A stretch of 64,000 bases of DNA from Phalacrocorax aristotelis (lineage: Eukaryota; Chordata; Aves; Suliformes; Phalacrocoracidae). Positions 34,489 to 49,400 of the stretch are shown here, piece after piece; within the stretch, counting starts at the first letter, position 1, and each line of letters opens with the position of its first letter. The stretch spans positions 217,206,610 to 217,270,609 of the forward strand of contig NC_134276.1 in the NCBI RefSeq assembly GCF_949628215.1, written 5' to 3'. The notes beneath the pieces are model-generated. The model worked only from the letters and a program-made list of their open reading frames with translations, had not been told where the DNA came from and searched no databases. The position numbers and the translations under genes are program-made.

Positions 34489-37400
34489 GTGAGCGGGGCC
34501 GGGGCCGGCGGGCGGGGACCGAGCCATGGCGGGGGCGGCCGGCTCCATCCTGCCCTTCGTCTAGGAAGGAGAGGTTAAGCCGGCTTTGCCCCGCTGTTTC
34601 TGAGGGGGAGCAGCCCCGGGTCAGGGCTGGAGGCACCTGCCCCAAGCACCTGCGTGTCCGGAGGCCTTCGACACCTAAAAGCAGCTTTTAAAATTTAATT
34701 TCAACTGGCTCATTGGGGACACGTCTTTTTCCGAGCTCCCGTTTGCACCGGTAGCTGCCCCCAAGGCCCATGCAGCTGGGAGAACTGCAGTCCTTTTTAG
34801 TTTTGTAGCTGTACGCACCTTCCGTCTGTCTGTGGGGAGCCATGCCGGTCAATGCAGGTGCCCTTCAGGAATGGGATACGGAAATACAAACAGATTAGCT
34901 GCGTGCTGCTCCCGTCCTGGGACTGGCATGGGGAGCTGAAGGCTGGAAGGCCTCTTTGCCCTCCCCTTGGAGCGACTGTACGGCCTTGCAGGGTTGGGAA
35001 TTGACCCTAGAAGAAAGGGGGGAAAAAATGTGTTTCTGCTGTGGTCCTGTGCGGTTCTGCTCCCAGATTGTCCTCAAACAAATTGGCCCACAGAGGCTTG
35101 GATAGGAGCAGGGCTTGCCGAACTGTGGGTCTGCACTCCTTAACGGGGGCCAATCTGGGATAGACGAAGCAAGCAGGAGGGTGGGTAGCACAAACATAGC
35201 TGTAGAACGTGTTCTTTACTCCATGGGTACAAAGTTTAAAGCCTGCCTGGCCCAGAATGATCAGTAGCCCGGTGGTTTGGTGCTCATAGTGGGTGCAGGA
35301 GATGCTGGGTGAAGCTCAGCTCTGCGGGGGATTCAAGTCAGAACCTTAACCTCATGGTTTTACCCCAAGTCAAAGTCAGTGTTTCGTAGTGCTGCTCGAT
35401 AGATCTCGTTGCAGTGCTTATAACACTGGTAATGAACAGGGAGGCAAACACAGGGCTCTACTGGCACTAGCTGTGCTATGGTTGAGTCTGGAAGTTACCA
35501 GTCGAACAAATTTGCTAGATATAGCGTGTTGTCAAGAAAATGTCTGATTTCACAGAAATTGCTGCTTTGCCGTTGAAAAATCATTTTGTCAGAGAATTCC
35601 CTATCTGCTCTGTTAAGTAGTGTAAGTATTCGCCTAGGACCAGAGACTGTATTACCCGGCTCTGAAACTGGTTTTACATACTAGTTTGGTCTATTTTTAG
35701 TGTTCCTCTTAGACCCGGTGTTTTTGGCAGAGGCAGAGCTAGCTTAAGTGTTCCCCATTCCCAGATACTCACCCCCAATACCCTCTGACATCTGCATCCT
35801 GCCCAACTTTGAGCTGTGTTGGTACAACTCTTGTGGAGCTGTGCAGAAATCCAGATTGCTCAACCTAGCTGGATTAAAAATAGCCTCTTTTACTTCATTT
35901 TTCTGCTGCAGTTTGCTGATTTTCTTCATTACACAGCCCCAGCTGTACCAGAAGGGAAAGAGAAGGAGCATCGGGGCAAGGGCTTGTGTAGGTCCCTGTA
36001 GCCACCCACCAAAATGCAAGTGGGATTACAGCTTTGGTGGAATGGGCTGGTTTTATTACATGAAATATATATGTTGGTCACTCTGGCACCTGCCAAAGTG
36101 ACCAGCTGATTGATTATTCTTGGTTAGAATTGCTTTAAAACAAGAAAATGAAATGTTTATTATTTGTGGTAAATGCTATTTTTGCACAGTTTGGCTTTTT
36201 TGGGTTTTGTGGGATTTTTTTTTTTTTGGTGGTGAAATAACTACCCACTCGTTCTGATGTGGTGTTTGGAGTCATGGGGATTTTAGTACTTTGCTTTCGT
36301 TCTGTTTTTATTTGAAGTTATAAGTGTGTCCTGGTAATTTCCCCAGCCAAAGGGTCCGTAGAGAGCCTGTGGTTAGAGCTCGATTGCCGTATCGAGCAGA
36401 ACAAGAGGCTGGGGGAAAGAAAGTCAACGCTGAAAGGAGAACATCTCTAATGAGAGCAATAGTAATGCAACAAACCATACCTAAGGAAGGCTATATCCCT
36501 GTTTGGGAGTTTTTCAGGCTTGCTCAAAGGCAAAAGGAGTAAGTAACCTGCAGGCTGGAGGAAGGCAGCTGCAGGAGATTTCAGGCAGGGAAATTGCATG
36601 CCCGCTTACTCCAGCCACAAGCAAGTTAGTTTTTTCCTTTCTTCTTTTCCCAAATGGGGGAGCTTTACCTCGGGGAAGTTGTTTTTAACACATGAACTGT
36701 TGCTATTGCTCTCACAAGGCTGCCTTTGTGTCCAGAAACCCTGGACATCACTGCAGCACGTGCAGTCACCTTGATGGCGCGTGGGCTTTAGATCCAGGAT
36801 GTCCCCAGCGTTGATTTTTTTGGGGTCCCAGGAGGCAGCAGGTGAACTCCAGCTTGCGTGGCAGCAGGCTGATGTTTCTTGGAAGGGCCTGATGTTGCTC
36901 TGTGGGTGCTGTGTGGTTGGCTGGGTTTCAACTTGTGGGTTTCAACATAATGTCTGTGGGCTGCGTGCAAGGGATCCTCGAAACGTAACCTAGCAAAGGC
37001 GAGCCTGTCATCAGCGGGTTTTTAGTTTGCTGTGCAGTAGTCTACGGCTCTCCCACAAGGTTGAAGAACATCAAGTCTGGCTGCCTTAAGCCATCAGGCT
37101 ACTGCACTAGCATGGAGAATCACCTGGCAGGCTGGCTTTGCAAAGAAGGGGTTGTCTTTAGTTGCCTTAAGTGCTAAACTACCTGTGTTGGTGCTAGATT
37201 TGGAAAGAGTCATTGCACACACCTGCAGCTGAGTGAGCCCACAACAGGTGGCAAACCTGTATAAGATGATAGAAGAGGGGAGCTGTGGCAGGATGGGGCT
37301 TTGAGGAGCAGCTGCTGAGACAAAAAGGCAGCAGCAACTGCCTGTGCAGTGAATTAGTGAGGGAAAACCTGTAACAACCACATCCTCAACTACATGAGCA

Positions 37401-40400
37401 GCTGAAAGTAACAGGAGGGAGGTTATAAAATCAACGAAATGTTACCTGGAAGGTTTCTTTGGTGTAGTACTCCTGCTCTGAGTAGATTTTTTCACCAGCA
37501 TCAGAGTGGGGCAACTGTGGCTTTACCCAGCCGAGGATGTGGACCTCCACCTCTCTGCAACCTGTCCTAAGGTGGCATCACCCTCCAGGGGAAAAATTTC
37601 ATCCTCTTGTTCTGTCTGAACCTCCCCAGGTGCAAGTTGAGGTGTTTCCCTTATTTTTTCTATCTGCCGGTGCCAGAAGAGAGGCTCCATCTCTGTGTCT
37701 GTCCACCAGGGAGTCTTGGGCTGCAGTTGGATCTCCCCAGCTTTTCTTCCCTAGACTAAGCAAGCCCTCTGCTCTCTGTGTAATCATGTATGGCCTTGTT
37801 GGGGTCTTGTTGCCTTCTCTGGGTGGGAATTTGGGGGACAGTTTGAAACAACCAGATTTGCTGAAATTTCTTCTGACACAGGGATTTTTTACATAGTGTA
37901 GGATCATAACCTTCCCTACCCCTGATGAAACTAATGTTTTCTCCCCAACCAACTAGATGCATTCAGATGTCGCTGTGAGATTAAATCTGTGTTGGCAGAT
38001 CTCAGGTGGAGCTGTCTATGTAAAGGTTGTCTGTCCTCTGGGCAGAGAGGTAACTTTCCGGAGAGGGTGCCAGGGGTTCCCTGCATCACCTGACTCCTGA
38101 AAGTCCTAAATAAATACCGTTAGTCTCTGATATTGAGACAAAAAGCATTACAGAAGCTCTTGCAGCCTGGATATCTGCATTCCCAGGCTACCTGATCCCA
38201 GAGGTGATTTAAAATACAATCCAGCCACCTGGTTTTCCAGCTTAGCAACAATCACCTTGTCTCACTATGGAAGAATTTTTAATGCATCAAACCAGGAGAC
38301 TGCAAAAGATACCATCTCACCCCAAACAGGGACATAACTCCTGGATTTAAGGCCAAGGATGTTAATTTAGAAGAGCAGAACTGTATCAGCCTGCTTGCTT
38401 TTTTCAGCTAATTGCAAAGGTGAGGGAGCTGTGACACCTGAAAATTCCCACCTGCCTGGCAATTTGAATGCTCGGTTCTTCTGGGGGAAAACAGCTCTAG
38501 AGCTGCGAGAGTTCTTGAACCTCCGTGAGAGCCAACTGCTCTCTTCCTGAGAGTACAAGGATGCATCCACTGCAGAGAGGTGGTTTGTAATGATCTGTTA
38601 TGATGATTTACTTGCAGGAGGCCTGTGGCGTTTGCAGGATAATTGACTCGATAAGTTCCTGGTCTTGCCCATGAAAGCACTGTATAGAGTAAGAGATGCT
38701 TCCTACCATGGTCACGCTAACGTGGCACTGCATATCCATCATATGGTGTCAGCCTGGCTGCACGCGTGTTGGAGTAAGGGTAAAACCTTGTGCTGATTTA
38801 ATGGGGTGTCCCAGCTGAGACCACATACCCACCTTGGCTGGTATCCTGGCTCCAGGAGTGGCTGCTTAGGGAAAAGTACGTGAACGGGACAAAGGTACAG
38901 CGCTCTTTCTCTGAAAACTCATGCCAGCTGCACAGGTTTGTGGCTCAGGGACTTCCAGAGGAAGGGCTGGAGTCTTTGTGTGTAATGGAGTATTTTCCCC
39001 ACAAATCTTTGAACCTTTCTGCAGCAACCCATAGTGAGACCTTCTGAAATGGTGCTTGCATTAGAGCCCTTCTTGGCTCTGCCAGACAGCCTTTCCCATC
39101 CCCGGTGGGAAGCCTTTTCCCTTTTCATTTGCCAACAGGCTTGCTCCTCATCTCTGCAAATGGCTGCCTCCATCAGTCCAGTTTAAGGCAGAGGTCTTAC
39201 TCTGACGGTGAGCACAAGACTGCCCTGGTAACCCATCCCATGTCCAATATCTGCCTCTGGTGTATGTAATATCCCAGCTGTGTTGGCTCTGTTGATGCAA
39301 GATTTAGATCAGATCTGTTAACTGCATCGCAGCCTCAGCCAGCTCTGCTTATTAGCAGCCTGACAAATACAAAGTTAGAACAGTTGTCTGTGTTTCAGAG
39401 TGGAAAAAATGAGAAGGAAAAAGGGGAGAAAGCAAAAGAAGATGATGCTGGGGAAGCAGCAAAGCTGTAAAAGTTGCAGATAATGGCAGGCACAGCAGGA
39501 ACGAGGCACTTGTCTGATGTAGGAGAGAGTATTTTGAGACTGAAAGTCTTTGAAGAACCCACACTAAGACAAAAGAGAACCCCCAGGAGGCTTGAGTATG
39601 GCAAGACAAATAACTTTCTGCTTCAGTGCCATGCTAACCGTGCCCTGGACTGGTCCCCATGGGCATAGGACACCTGCTGCATGGTGGGGATAGCTCTGCT
39701 GCGCTGCACAGAGCCGTCTCTGGGGTCTGCATCGGGTGATCAGTTTGCAAATAACACCTAATATCAGCTAGCCTTGTGAGTGGTCTGTCTGCCTGCCCGA
39801 TTACTCCCAGAGAGTAAATGTAAGCTTAGTTTACATCATGTCGTTAATTGGAAATACCTTACAACAGTCAGAAGCGTCTGCCGTAGTCAACATCTTGTTA
39901 CTTTGCAGTCATGACACCTGCCTGCTCCTAGGCATTTATGGAAAATGGTGGGTTTTGACTTTGTTTGGCTTAATTTAGCTTAGTTTTTGGCTTAAACTGA
40001 AAGAGGAAAGCGACTTCTGTGCTGGAGCAGTAATGAGCCAAGACTCATTATAAAAGTTGGGTTGTACAGGTGTAGCGGTCGTGGTCACAACTTGTATGGG
40101 TGGCCCAACTCGCAGGTGGGTAAAGGTTGTGACCGTGGGGACTCTGCAATACACAAGCACATGAAAGTCTGTGTTTCTGAGAATTTCTTTATTATAAATC
40201 ACTAGAAAAGTATCATTAGTAAAAAAATTTATATAAATATATGCTACAAGTCACTACAAAGTTACCACTAAGAAAGCAAGTGTATGTATATTACAAGAGT
40301 AAAGCAAATATATGTATATTATACGTTATTACAGAACTCCAGCTAGCAAAGCAAGTATATACTTAATGAACCTTTACCTCTATGTGCAGCTATAAGTATA

Positions 40401-43400
40401 TTACGTGAGGTGTCACTGGTGTGACACTCGCCAAACCGCTTCCAGGATCGGGGCCAGACGGTGATGGAAAATCTCACTTCAAAGGTGATCCATGTCACTG
40501 AATCCAGAGTCAGCCAGACGCCCCTGGCGAGGGTCTGGTCTGGTCTGGTCTGTCTGGGAGATCTCATACAGGGAAGTTCTTGCAGAGAAGCTCATTTTGG
40601 GTAGGTACTGAGCTACTTTTTATACCTTTTTGGTGTAGAGGCATAAGTGGGTGTAGGACATCAGTTCCCAGCTTAGTTGTTGCTGACTTCTGTTTTCCTG
40701 GAAGGTCAGTTCATTATCTCAATTTCTTTGTCCTGCCAACTGCTCCCCATCAAGGAGGTTTTGGCAGAGTTTATCAGGGATGTCTCAGGACTTCTGGAAG
40801 AAAAGACATCCTCCTTTGGCAGTATGTTTACCAGGTCACCTTTGTGGCTGCTCCGTCAGCAGGCTGTAGCTAGGAGAAGTTTGCAGGTAAGTTGCTGGTC
40901 AAGCAACCACTACCGTGGGCTTTATAATGGAGAATTAAAAGGGACAGTTCATATAATTGTCATAATAATTACTGCATGCTGGAAATGATTGGAAAATAAA
41001 ACTGAAGAGTGAGAACAGCAAAATCAGGATGGGAGATTATAAAAAGAAGAGAGAAAATGGACTTCAGCAGAGCAGAAGAAGTTGGGAGGATGATCTTAAG
41101 GAGTTTCAGCTGACAGTACGTGAACTGTTGACAGTACGGTGGCATGTGGTGGTGCCAGAACTGACACCATCAGGGATGCCTGCCATTACAGCTCATACTA
41201 ACAATGGGACCAAGCCAGGAAAATGGAGGAAATCCTGGTTGAAGAGAGGCAAGGTGGAGAAGGACTCTGGGAAGGGACTGTGCAGGAGCAGCGGTGCTGA
41301 GGACAGGTTGAAAGCCCCGTCAGTGAGCAGTGCGGCTGTGCCAAGTGTGCGTTGACCATGCTGGGTTGCAGACTTTTGGAGATTTGACAGCATTCAAGTG
41401 TCTGCAGCAAGTGCTACTAAAATTTTAAGTTTTTTTTAAAAAAAGACTGGGAAGAAAAGCAAACCTTTCTCTCCATAAGTGGGTCAAAAGCTGTAGGTTT
41501 TCCTCCTGGGCTGACTTTGGCTTGGTGAGGCCATCCAGAGGTCACATGAAAACAGATGAGCCAAAAGAGGACCCCGTTTTTGGGATGGATGTGTCTCTTG
41601 GCCTTGGCTGGCCCTCCTCATGGGCATCCAGCACCTGCAGGACTCCTGAACTGGAAAGGGGAGCAAAGGCATGCAGCTCCCGGGAGGCGTTTGGGTTGCG
41701 CATGTCTGCCGGTGGCGCAAGGCCACCCAGGCTGGCTTTAGCCAATGCTTTGCAGAGGACAGAACAGGGCACGCTGAGACATTTGCAGGCACGACTGGGG
41801 AGGAAAGGTCAAAGGAGCTGGCTTTAAGTCTAGAAAAGGAGGAAGAAGGAGTAGGTTAGCAGCTTTCCAAGGAATGCAGGTGTCTTGGAGGATGACTTCT
41901 GCACAGCCACAGCACAAGGGAAAGATCAGCCTTTCTTGTAGCATTGGCAGCTGATGTTAGTAGATGCAAAGGTGACTGTTTTTTCTCCCTTGCAGTAGGA
42001 AATCACCAGGACTGGCTGTAAATCCCCTCCCCAAGGATTTCAGGGCACAGATAATGCCCACGGTGGGTACATGTGGGCCGTGCTGGTGCAGAGGTGTGCT
42101 GGGTTTCTCCAGCTCTCCTCCAGCCATCGGCGCTGCGATGCATCTCTGCCCGTGCAAGAAGTCAGTCCCGTTCCCTGAGGATGCCACGTGGTGGTAGTGG
42201 CATGTCCAAGCGGGCCGGGGGGAATGGACACTTTCACTTCAGGCTTAGATACTTTCACTTTCGCCTCCTCACAGCCTGCGCAGAGATTGTGCAGGGCCTT
42301 CTGCTCCTGCAGACGAAACCTGGATGTGTCAGGGTTTTGCATGTATTTCTGTGAGCCCAGGCTCTTCCTTAGGGTGTGAACAGATCTGAAGGAGCCTCTT
42401 AAATCTGAAAGGGGAGACGAGGGTCACAGCAAGCTGCCAGGCTCGGTGCTACGCTCTAGGATTGTTTCATCTCATGTATTCATATATTACCATGGCAACT
42501 TTTTTCCCCCCCTTTTGGACTTTCAATTTTACACTGCAGATGAACTTACAGGGAGGAACAAATGTTTGAGTTATCACCTGCAAATTTGCTATTTATGTTG
42601 CATTTCCAAGAGCTTCCAGGCTTTTTTTTCTTTTAAAAGCCTTCAACTTTTACCCCAAAAGATACTGAAAATCCAATGCTTTTGCTGATTTAACACCCCG
42701 CACCCTCAATGTGTTCTGCGCCCAGTGGGGTTTTTAACCCCATAACCTCTCTCTGTTAACTCGGTGGCTCACACTCTCAGTGCAGAAACACACAACTGGC
42801 TCCCAAGCTCACACATTTAGACATGGCCTTTCTCATGCTCCAAGACCCCAAACTTGTCGATGATGCAGAGTTGCAAGATGCTATCAGGAGCAGGAGTAGA
42901 ATATCACACCCTGAAAAGTGAGGTGGTTTGGAGCAGCAGCTGTGAAATTAAATAGTACCCGCTGCAGTCCCGTGCTTTTGGGACATAGGAGCAGTCAAGG
43001 GAGCTGGGCTTGTTTAGGCTGGTGGAGAAGGTGCTGAGGACAGGGATGTCTCTCCTTGGAGGATGACTCCGGACACAAGTGTAGTGGTGCTCCAGCAAGA
43101 AGCAAAAAGGGATGTTCTATTCGGTCTGAGCCTTTGAGCAGAGCTGTGAGCTTGGGGTGTGATTCCCTGATCTGATACCCATGGAGGAGTCTGAACTCCC
43201 TGACTGCTTCTTTGAGAGCATGAGCCAGCACCGGGCCCCTGGGGCCAAGGAGGCCAGCGGTGTCCTGGGGGGCATGGAAAGGAGTGTGGCCAGCAGGGCG
43301 AGGGAGGTTCTCCTCCCCCTCTGCTCTGCCCCAGTGAGGCCACATCTGCAGGGCTTCGGCCAGTTCTGGGCCCCCCAGTTCAAGAAGGGCAGGGAACTGC

Positions 43401-46400
43401 TGGAGCAAGGCCAGCGCAGAGCTGCCAAGGGGATCAGGGACTGGAGCACCTCCCTTGTGAGGAAAGGCTGAGAGACCTGGGCTTGTTCAGCCTGGAGAAG
43501 AGAAGCCTGAGGGGGGATCTCATCAGTGCTTATAAATATCTGACGGGTGGGTGTCAGGAGGATGGGGCCGGGCTCTTTTCAGCGGTGCCCAACGCCAGGC
43601 CAAGGGGCAACGGGCACAAGCTGGAACACGGGAAGTTCCACCTGAACATGAGGCCAAACCCCTTTGCTGTGCGGGTGCCAGAGCAGGGGCACAGGCTGCC
43701 CAGAGAGGCTGTGGGGTCCCTTCCCTGGAGACATTCACACCCCGCCTGGACGCGGCCCTGTGCCCCTGCTCTGGGGGTGCCTGCTCCAGAAGGGGGTGGG
43801 ACGGGATGATATCTAGAGGTCCCTGCCAGCCCCCACCAGTCTGGGATTCTGTGATTCCACAGGATGCAAGAGACACAGAGCAAAATGAAAGACAAGTGAG
43901 GAAAAAAGTGAGCAAACTTAATATCCCTTCCTATCGTCATTAGGTTCAAATGGAGAAAAGTATAATACTGAGAGAGAGCTGGAAGACCTCTTTATTTTCA
44001 TGCTTCTGCGCTGGAGAGCCAGGTTTTGTGCTTTTTATACTGCTTCTAATGATTACAGAGGCATCAGCTGAAAGTGGGAGGTTTAGAAAGGGAATGCCAG
44101 AGGGCATAAAAGACCCCAGAGCAAGCTTAAGAGAGGCAGCATTACATTTAAAGAGTTTCCTTTCTGTTCTCCCACTTTCCATTCCCACCTGCCCTCTATA
44201 TGCTTTTCCTTGAACCATTTTTAGTGCTGTTTTTGTACTGTTTCCCCCCACTTTTTGCCTTGTCCGGTTTTCCTTTGCTTGGGACAATGCAGGCGCTGTC
44301 TCCCTTCCCCTGTTAAGCCCCGTAGTGTGGACTGGCTGAACTGGCTTGGAACAGTGTAGCTAAATGAGTTTCATACCCACAATTTGAACTGTTATTTTTC
44401 CTTTTCCTTGTATTAAGTCCTTTTTTGGCCTGGAGTAATTTGAGAGGAATAACAGGATTTGTGATATAGGGAGTGATTATGCCTTTTCTTCTTTTTAATT
44501 GAGGGGATGAAAAGAAGAAAAGATTAAAATTTACCCTTTAAATACAGGAGTCAAAACACCAAGTAGGTTGCAGGGTGTCAACAGATGGTATCTTGCTTAT
44601 CTCCAGAGGAACGCGGGCCTTTCTACTTTAGAGGTTAAAAGAAAAACTTATCTGTTTGTCCTCAAAAATTTCGGTGAGGTTTTTCTTAAAGAGTGACCAG
44701 CATGAAAAACCTGCTTTTCGGGTGGGGTTCACCGGTTCTACCTTTCTTTCCTTATAGACGACAGCTTTATTTTCTAAAGCTTATGGGTCAGAAGAAATAA
44801 ACCTTTTCAATGTGTCTATGTTGCAGACTCCACTTCAGATTTGAAACCGCGTAGCTCACGAATCACCACTGGTAATAGAGGTTTTTTAAAGTGCAACAGA
44901 GCCTGAGCCCAGGATTTCCTGTGTTTAAGTGGCTGCTTTACTTAGTATTTGGCTCGTAACAGCTGCAAGAGCACAAATACTGCAGGGTTTTCCTTTGTGT
45001 TGGTGTTCTGTGTCAACTGCTTTGGGACCTCTTGGTGGGATGCTGGTGGGAAGTGTTTAACTGGGATGTTTTCCTTCGGAGATGTCGAGAGAATTTGGCC
45101 TTTGAGAAAACTCTGCCCATTAAGGCTTTGAAGGAAGGTTTGCTCTTGTGGTACTGAAAACCACACTCACTCAAGACCTGAAGGTCTTTATAGTAGAACA
45201 GATAGCCCTGAGGAACTGAGCATGTACTGATATTTTCCCCGTGTGCAGATATCAACTCTCACACCCTAAAGGAGTGCAATGAATCCAAGTAACTTTTTAG
45301 CACAAGAGAAAACACTGACCTGCTCAGAGAGCGTAATGTTAGTTTAGCACCAGGCTTCGCTTCTAGTAGTTGCTAACTATTTTTTTTGTTTCTGTTGTAA
45401 AGGTAAAATTGTAAGGGCTCACTGGTAAACAGGGAGCTTGTATTCTTCCTGTGGAAGGGCAGTTTAATTTGCCAGAAAAGACTTGGGGGTTGCATGGCTG
45501 GAGGGGAGCTGCTGCTCCTGGTGGGAGCCATGGAGCTGATCTGCTCCGTGGAGATCTGGGCTTGATAAATGAGGCCCGTTTGCGGTGAGTCACGCCCAGC
45601 TGCCACCCGCCTCTGCTGAGGCCCCATACTCATCTGCGGATGCCCAGAGTTAATATTTGCACCTGCATTTTTGCTTTCTTTCTCCAGGTTTTCATCCAGA
45701 ATCAGAAGAGTCGAGTTCCCTTTTGCAGACGGCGGTTTCAGTGCTGCAGAGCTCCTACCTGTACTCCACATCTCAGGACGGTTTTCAGTACAGCCAAGCG
45801 ATTCTGGTGGAAAATGATGTTTTCCTAAGTGAGGTAAGGCTGGTGGGGCAGCAAGGGGTTGCTGGTGGCTCAGGAAACGGTGACATTTCTTTGGAAGCTG
45901 CAGACATCTGTAAATGCTGGTTTATTGGCAGGTTTTTCCTTGGCAGCACATGGCTGATCTGCCTGCCTTGTAGAGCCCCATTTGCAGATCCTGAGTGAAG
46001 GGAGCCTTTGCTTTCTTGTGCTTCTTCTTTCCCAGTCTGATCAGGAACAAAAGGTCCATTCAGCCAATGTAGCCAAACATGAGGCAGCAGTTACTGGAGC
46101 GGGCCTTCGGGGCAGGTTGAAATGCTGGTTTGATACCTAGCAGGAGAGCTTTAGTGTTATTGCACTTCTGATACGCAGCAAGGCAGATTTCCACCTGATA
46201 TTTCTTTTGAGCGCCCTCACACCTGTGCAGGGACCAGTTTTAACCCCATTTCCCTTTCTTCAGCTGACTGGGGCGTGTACAGAACCGCTTTTAAAATGCC
46301 TTCATCCCTTCAGTCCCACTGTCGTTGGTATGGAAGACAGGCTGTCTCCTCTGGGGACTGGAGATGACCACTCTGCTTGCTGTCATGAATTAAATAGAGT

Positions 46401-49400
46401 TTAGACATTTTGGCCACCTAAATCTGGGATAGTAATTGTGGAGCTGGATAAAAAACTGAGAAAGCAGGAATCAAGTAATTTGTTGATTTGCCAAAATAAG
46501 CAAAAGCAATGATGAGATTGTTGGTTTCTTATCTTCTAACCCCGTTTAAAAACACAACTTCTACAACCGCTTTTATTAAAGCCCCAAAACATCATGGACT
46601 CAGACCCAGCTCTGTTTGCTCCCGTGATGTTCTCCCTGCCTGCACTGAGAACGTGCTCTGCTTTAATTATCAGACAAAAGAAATTGGAGTAAGGTCTTAT
46701 TTGGCTGTAGCCAAACCCTCTGAGCTGTAGTTGCATGATAGCACCTTCCCTCTGGTCAAATAATCTAGGCTTTCCTGGTCAGTGGAGACAGAAAAAGAGA
46801 GGTGCCTCCAAGCATCTCCCCTTCTGCAGGCATCTTCATGGCTGAGATGATTTGTCTTCTGACGGCCATTGCCAGCTACTAAATGTGAAACTCCACCAGT
46901 CCATGTGCTGCTCGGTGGAACAAGCTCCCCAGTAGCCAACGATGTGTGGCAAGAGGGGCGGGGTGGAACGAGGCTGGACTTCCCTGGGATGAGCACAGCG
47001 TGATGCTGCGGGGCTGGGTGTGCCTGCTCTCCCTTGGAGGACATTGAACAGGTTCTGCTGGGGGCAAAGGCAGAGGCAGACAGACAGATGCGTGGACTGG
47101 GGGCCTTGTGGTAGGAGACTGGGTGTACGTGTGCCTCGGGGAGGGAATGATGTGTGGGCACACGAGCTGGTCCAGCATCAGGTGGCTGCTGCCAGCTGCC
47201 CCATACTGACCATGACTGGAGGTACGTGGGGCACGCTCTCCTCACACCATGCACGCACGCCACTTGGCTCTGGCGTGAATGGACTAGAACAAAGTGTTCT
47301 TGTGTCTTCTGCAGCTCCAAGCTTTTGCCCAAGCAAAGGAAGCCGCTGGGTACAGCCAGGAGGAGCTGGAAGAGACCTTTGCATTTCTCCTGTTTGATAA
47401 TGAAGAAGAGGTAACCTGAAATGTTCATTCAGCTTAATAAGTTTGATGCTGAGTGCCTGCACACGTGCTCTGTCCCAGCAGACCTGTTGACTGAAGTGTC
47501 CCGGCTCTCTGTACCCCGGTTACCAGTGCAATTACTAATGTATAAATAGTCCAGAGCTAGTTCTGAAAGCAGCTCCTGGGAGGTTTTAGTGATGGACCTT
47601 GTTTGGCATCTCTCCAGTTGGTTAATGTTTGAGATTTGGCTGCCTCCTTTGCCCTCAGCAGGGAGAAAGAAGGAGTCTCCCTTTGTCCCAGTGAATTTAT
47701 GGTCAAGTACAGGCAGGCGAAACCTTTCACGTACGCTTAGAAGAGAAAAGAGCCTTTGTGACAGAAGAAAGGAGTTTGTCCGGTGGTTTTGGGCAAGTTC
47801 CCTTGGTTTTACCATCTAGGTGGAGAGACAGCCTGACATAGCTATCGGGAGATAGTTATTCCTGCCCATTTTTCACAAGGATCCTTCTGATTTTGTGGGA
47901 AGATTTTGTCTGCACAAGGATGCTCAGGAAATCTAGTGGGAATTCATGTTTAACGTGATTTAGTGATGCCATCCTCAATGACTGTAGGGGTGGTTTTGTT
48001 CAGGATGAGAGTGGCCTGAATGCAGTTTAGTTCTGTTCAGTTTGGATTGAGCTATAGCAAAATAAACCACTTTCAGCCTTGGGTTGGGAGCAGGAATTGT
48101 CCCACTTCATTTTAGCTGTCTGAAGTTTAGCATAGTCTGTGCCAAGTGACTGAGCTCCTTGTACAGACCCTAGGAAAGAGGGAGCTCTGCAGAGGACAGT
48201 TGGACCTTTTTTAATGCAGGCATCAAGAATCCTCAGGCTAAATCGCGCTCCAGAGGTGCCTCTCTCTCTCCGTTGTTCCAAGGAGAGGTCTAGCTGGCTA
48301 GTCTAAGCTAGACACTCGCCTTTTAGGAGTCAGAAGTTAGTGATCTAATCATATCAGAGAAGTGAGATTAGTGCTTCGTGTTGCTTACAAAAGGACTGAG
48401 TAGTTTGACTGGTTTGCTTTTATTTCTCACCGCAGTGAGTTCCAACTGCTCCTATTGTCAGTCTCTTTTCAATATACATTTGGTCTTCACAGACTTTGAT
48501 GAACCTGCTTTGGACGTGGGTTAAATCAAAGCTAGTGAGATGCTCCCAAGGCAGTAATTGTGCCTATGGAGGAGTGAGCACAGAGTAGCAAAAGTCCTTT
48601 GCCTTCCTGCCAGCCCCATTACATTTATTTTTCCACAAATTGCCCATGCAGATAAAGAAAGCTCAAAGTCCAGCCTTGCGCTTGCAGTGCTTTCTGGAGA
48701 TGCTGGATTTTTTCCAGATTTTTCTAAGCTTTTCCTTCCACAGAGTTTTTTGTAACAACGTATGATAAATACGAGCATTTAGTATCTGAAACAACAGATA
48801 TTCTTCCTGTTGGTTCTTCCTGTGGACATTGTGTTTAGTTTTCTTTATGCTGTGGGTGTTTTGGGACTGTAACAACCTGTAATTGACTTGCAGCACTTGT
48901 TTGCCTGTTGCAAGTGTTTTGCCAACTGTCATGCTACAGATTTCAGTAGCTGTGCCCCGTATCTTTGAAAATAGATGGTAAAAGAGGCTGTCTCTTCTTT
49001 TGAAGGCAAAAGAGGTGTGTCAGACAGGCCTCCGTGTGAACAGCAGTTCTATTTCCACACTTGGTGACCCAGCAAAAGGTAAGATTTCCATTCAGAGGAC
49101 CAAGAGACCTACTGCTCTGGGGGTATCAACTCCTTTAAAAACAAAAGCAAAAGCCCAGAGAAACTCCTGATACTGCCTTGTTATTTACCGCAAAGATCTG
49201 CAGAAACTCCTGTGTTTCTTACATGGGAAACTGCATTTGTTTGGATCAAGCAAGCAGCAGTGCTTTCCTTCTGTCCCTTAACCAGCTAAACCAGGTGAGG
49301 GTGGGATCTTCCCCAGGGAATGTTATTGTCTCTTCACCTCTCCATTTCAGTTTTTTTTTCCCCTCATTAATAACAACTTTGTCACCAAAGTGGCTTTTTG

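Larger units (their letters stand above)
34030..34600 (+). promoter_or_regulatory. TASOR2: TASOR2 CpG-island promoter
   Basis: Dense CpG and GC-box sequence surrounds exon 1. Upstream of the ATG there is an ETS-like ACTTCCTGG at 34242-34250 and a YY1-like AATGGCGGC at 34259-34267, both common near starts of TATA-less promoters. The transcription start is probably between 34200 and 34300. Confidence 0.72.
34489..45687 (+). other. TASOR2: TASOR2 intron 1 (11.2 kb)
   Basis: Contains an old CR1 (37.5 kb), the solo LTR (40.1 kb) and a CR1 (43.2 kb). The remainder is unique. No additional coding exon in frame with exon 2 was recognised; untranslated alternative exons cannot be excluded. Confidence 0.75.

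Noticed and set aside
33521-34645. 374-codon open frame on the minus strand across the TASOR2 promoter
   Set aside because: CpG-rich and GA-rich DNA lacks stops in this frame; the product is Pro/Ser/Arg-rich low complexity without a domain. It is antisense to the real promoter and exon 1.
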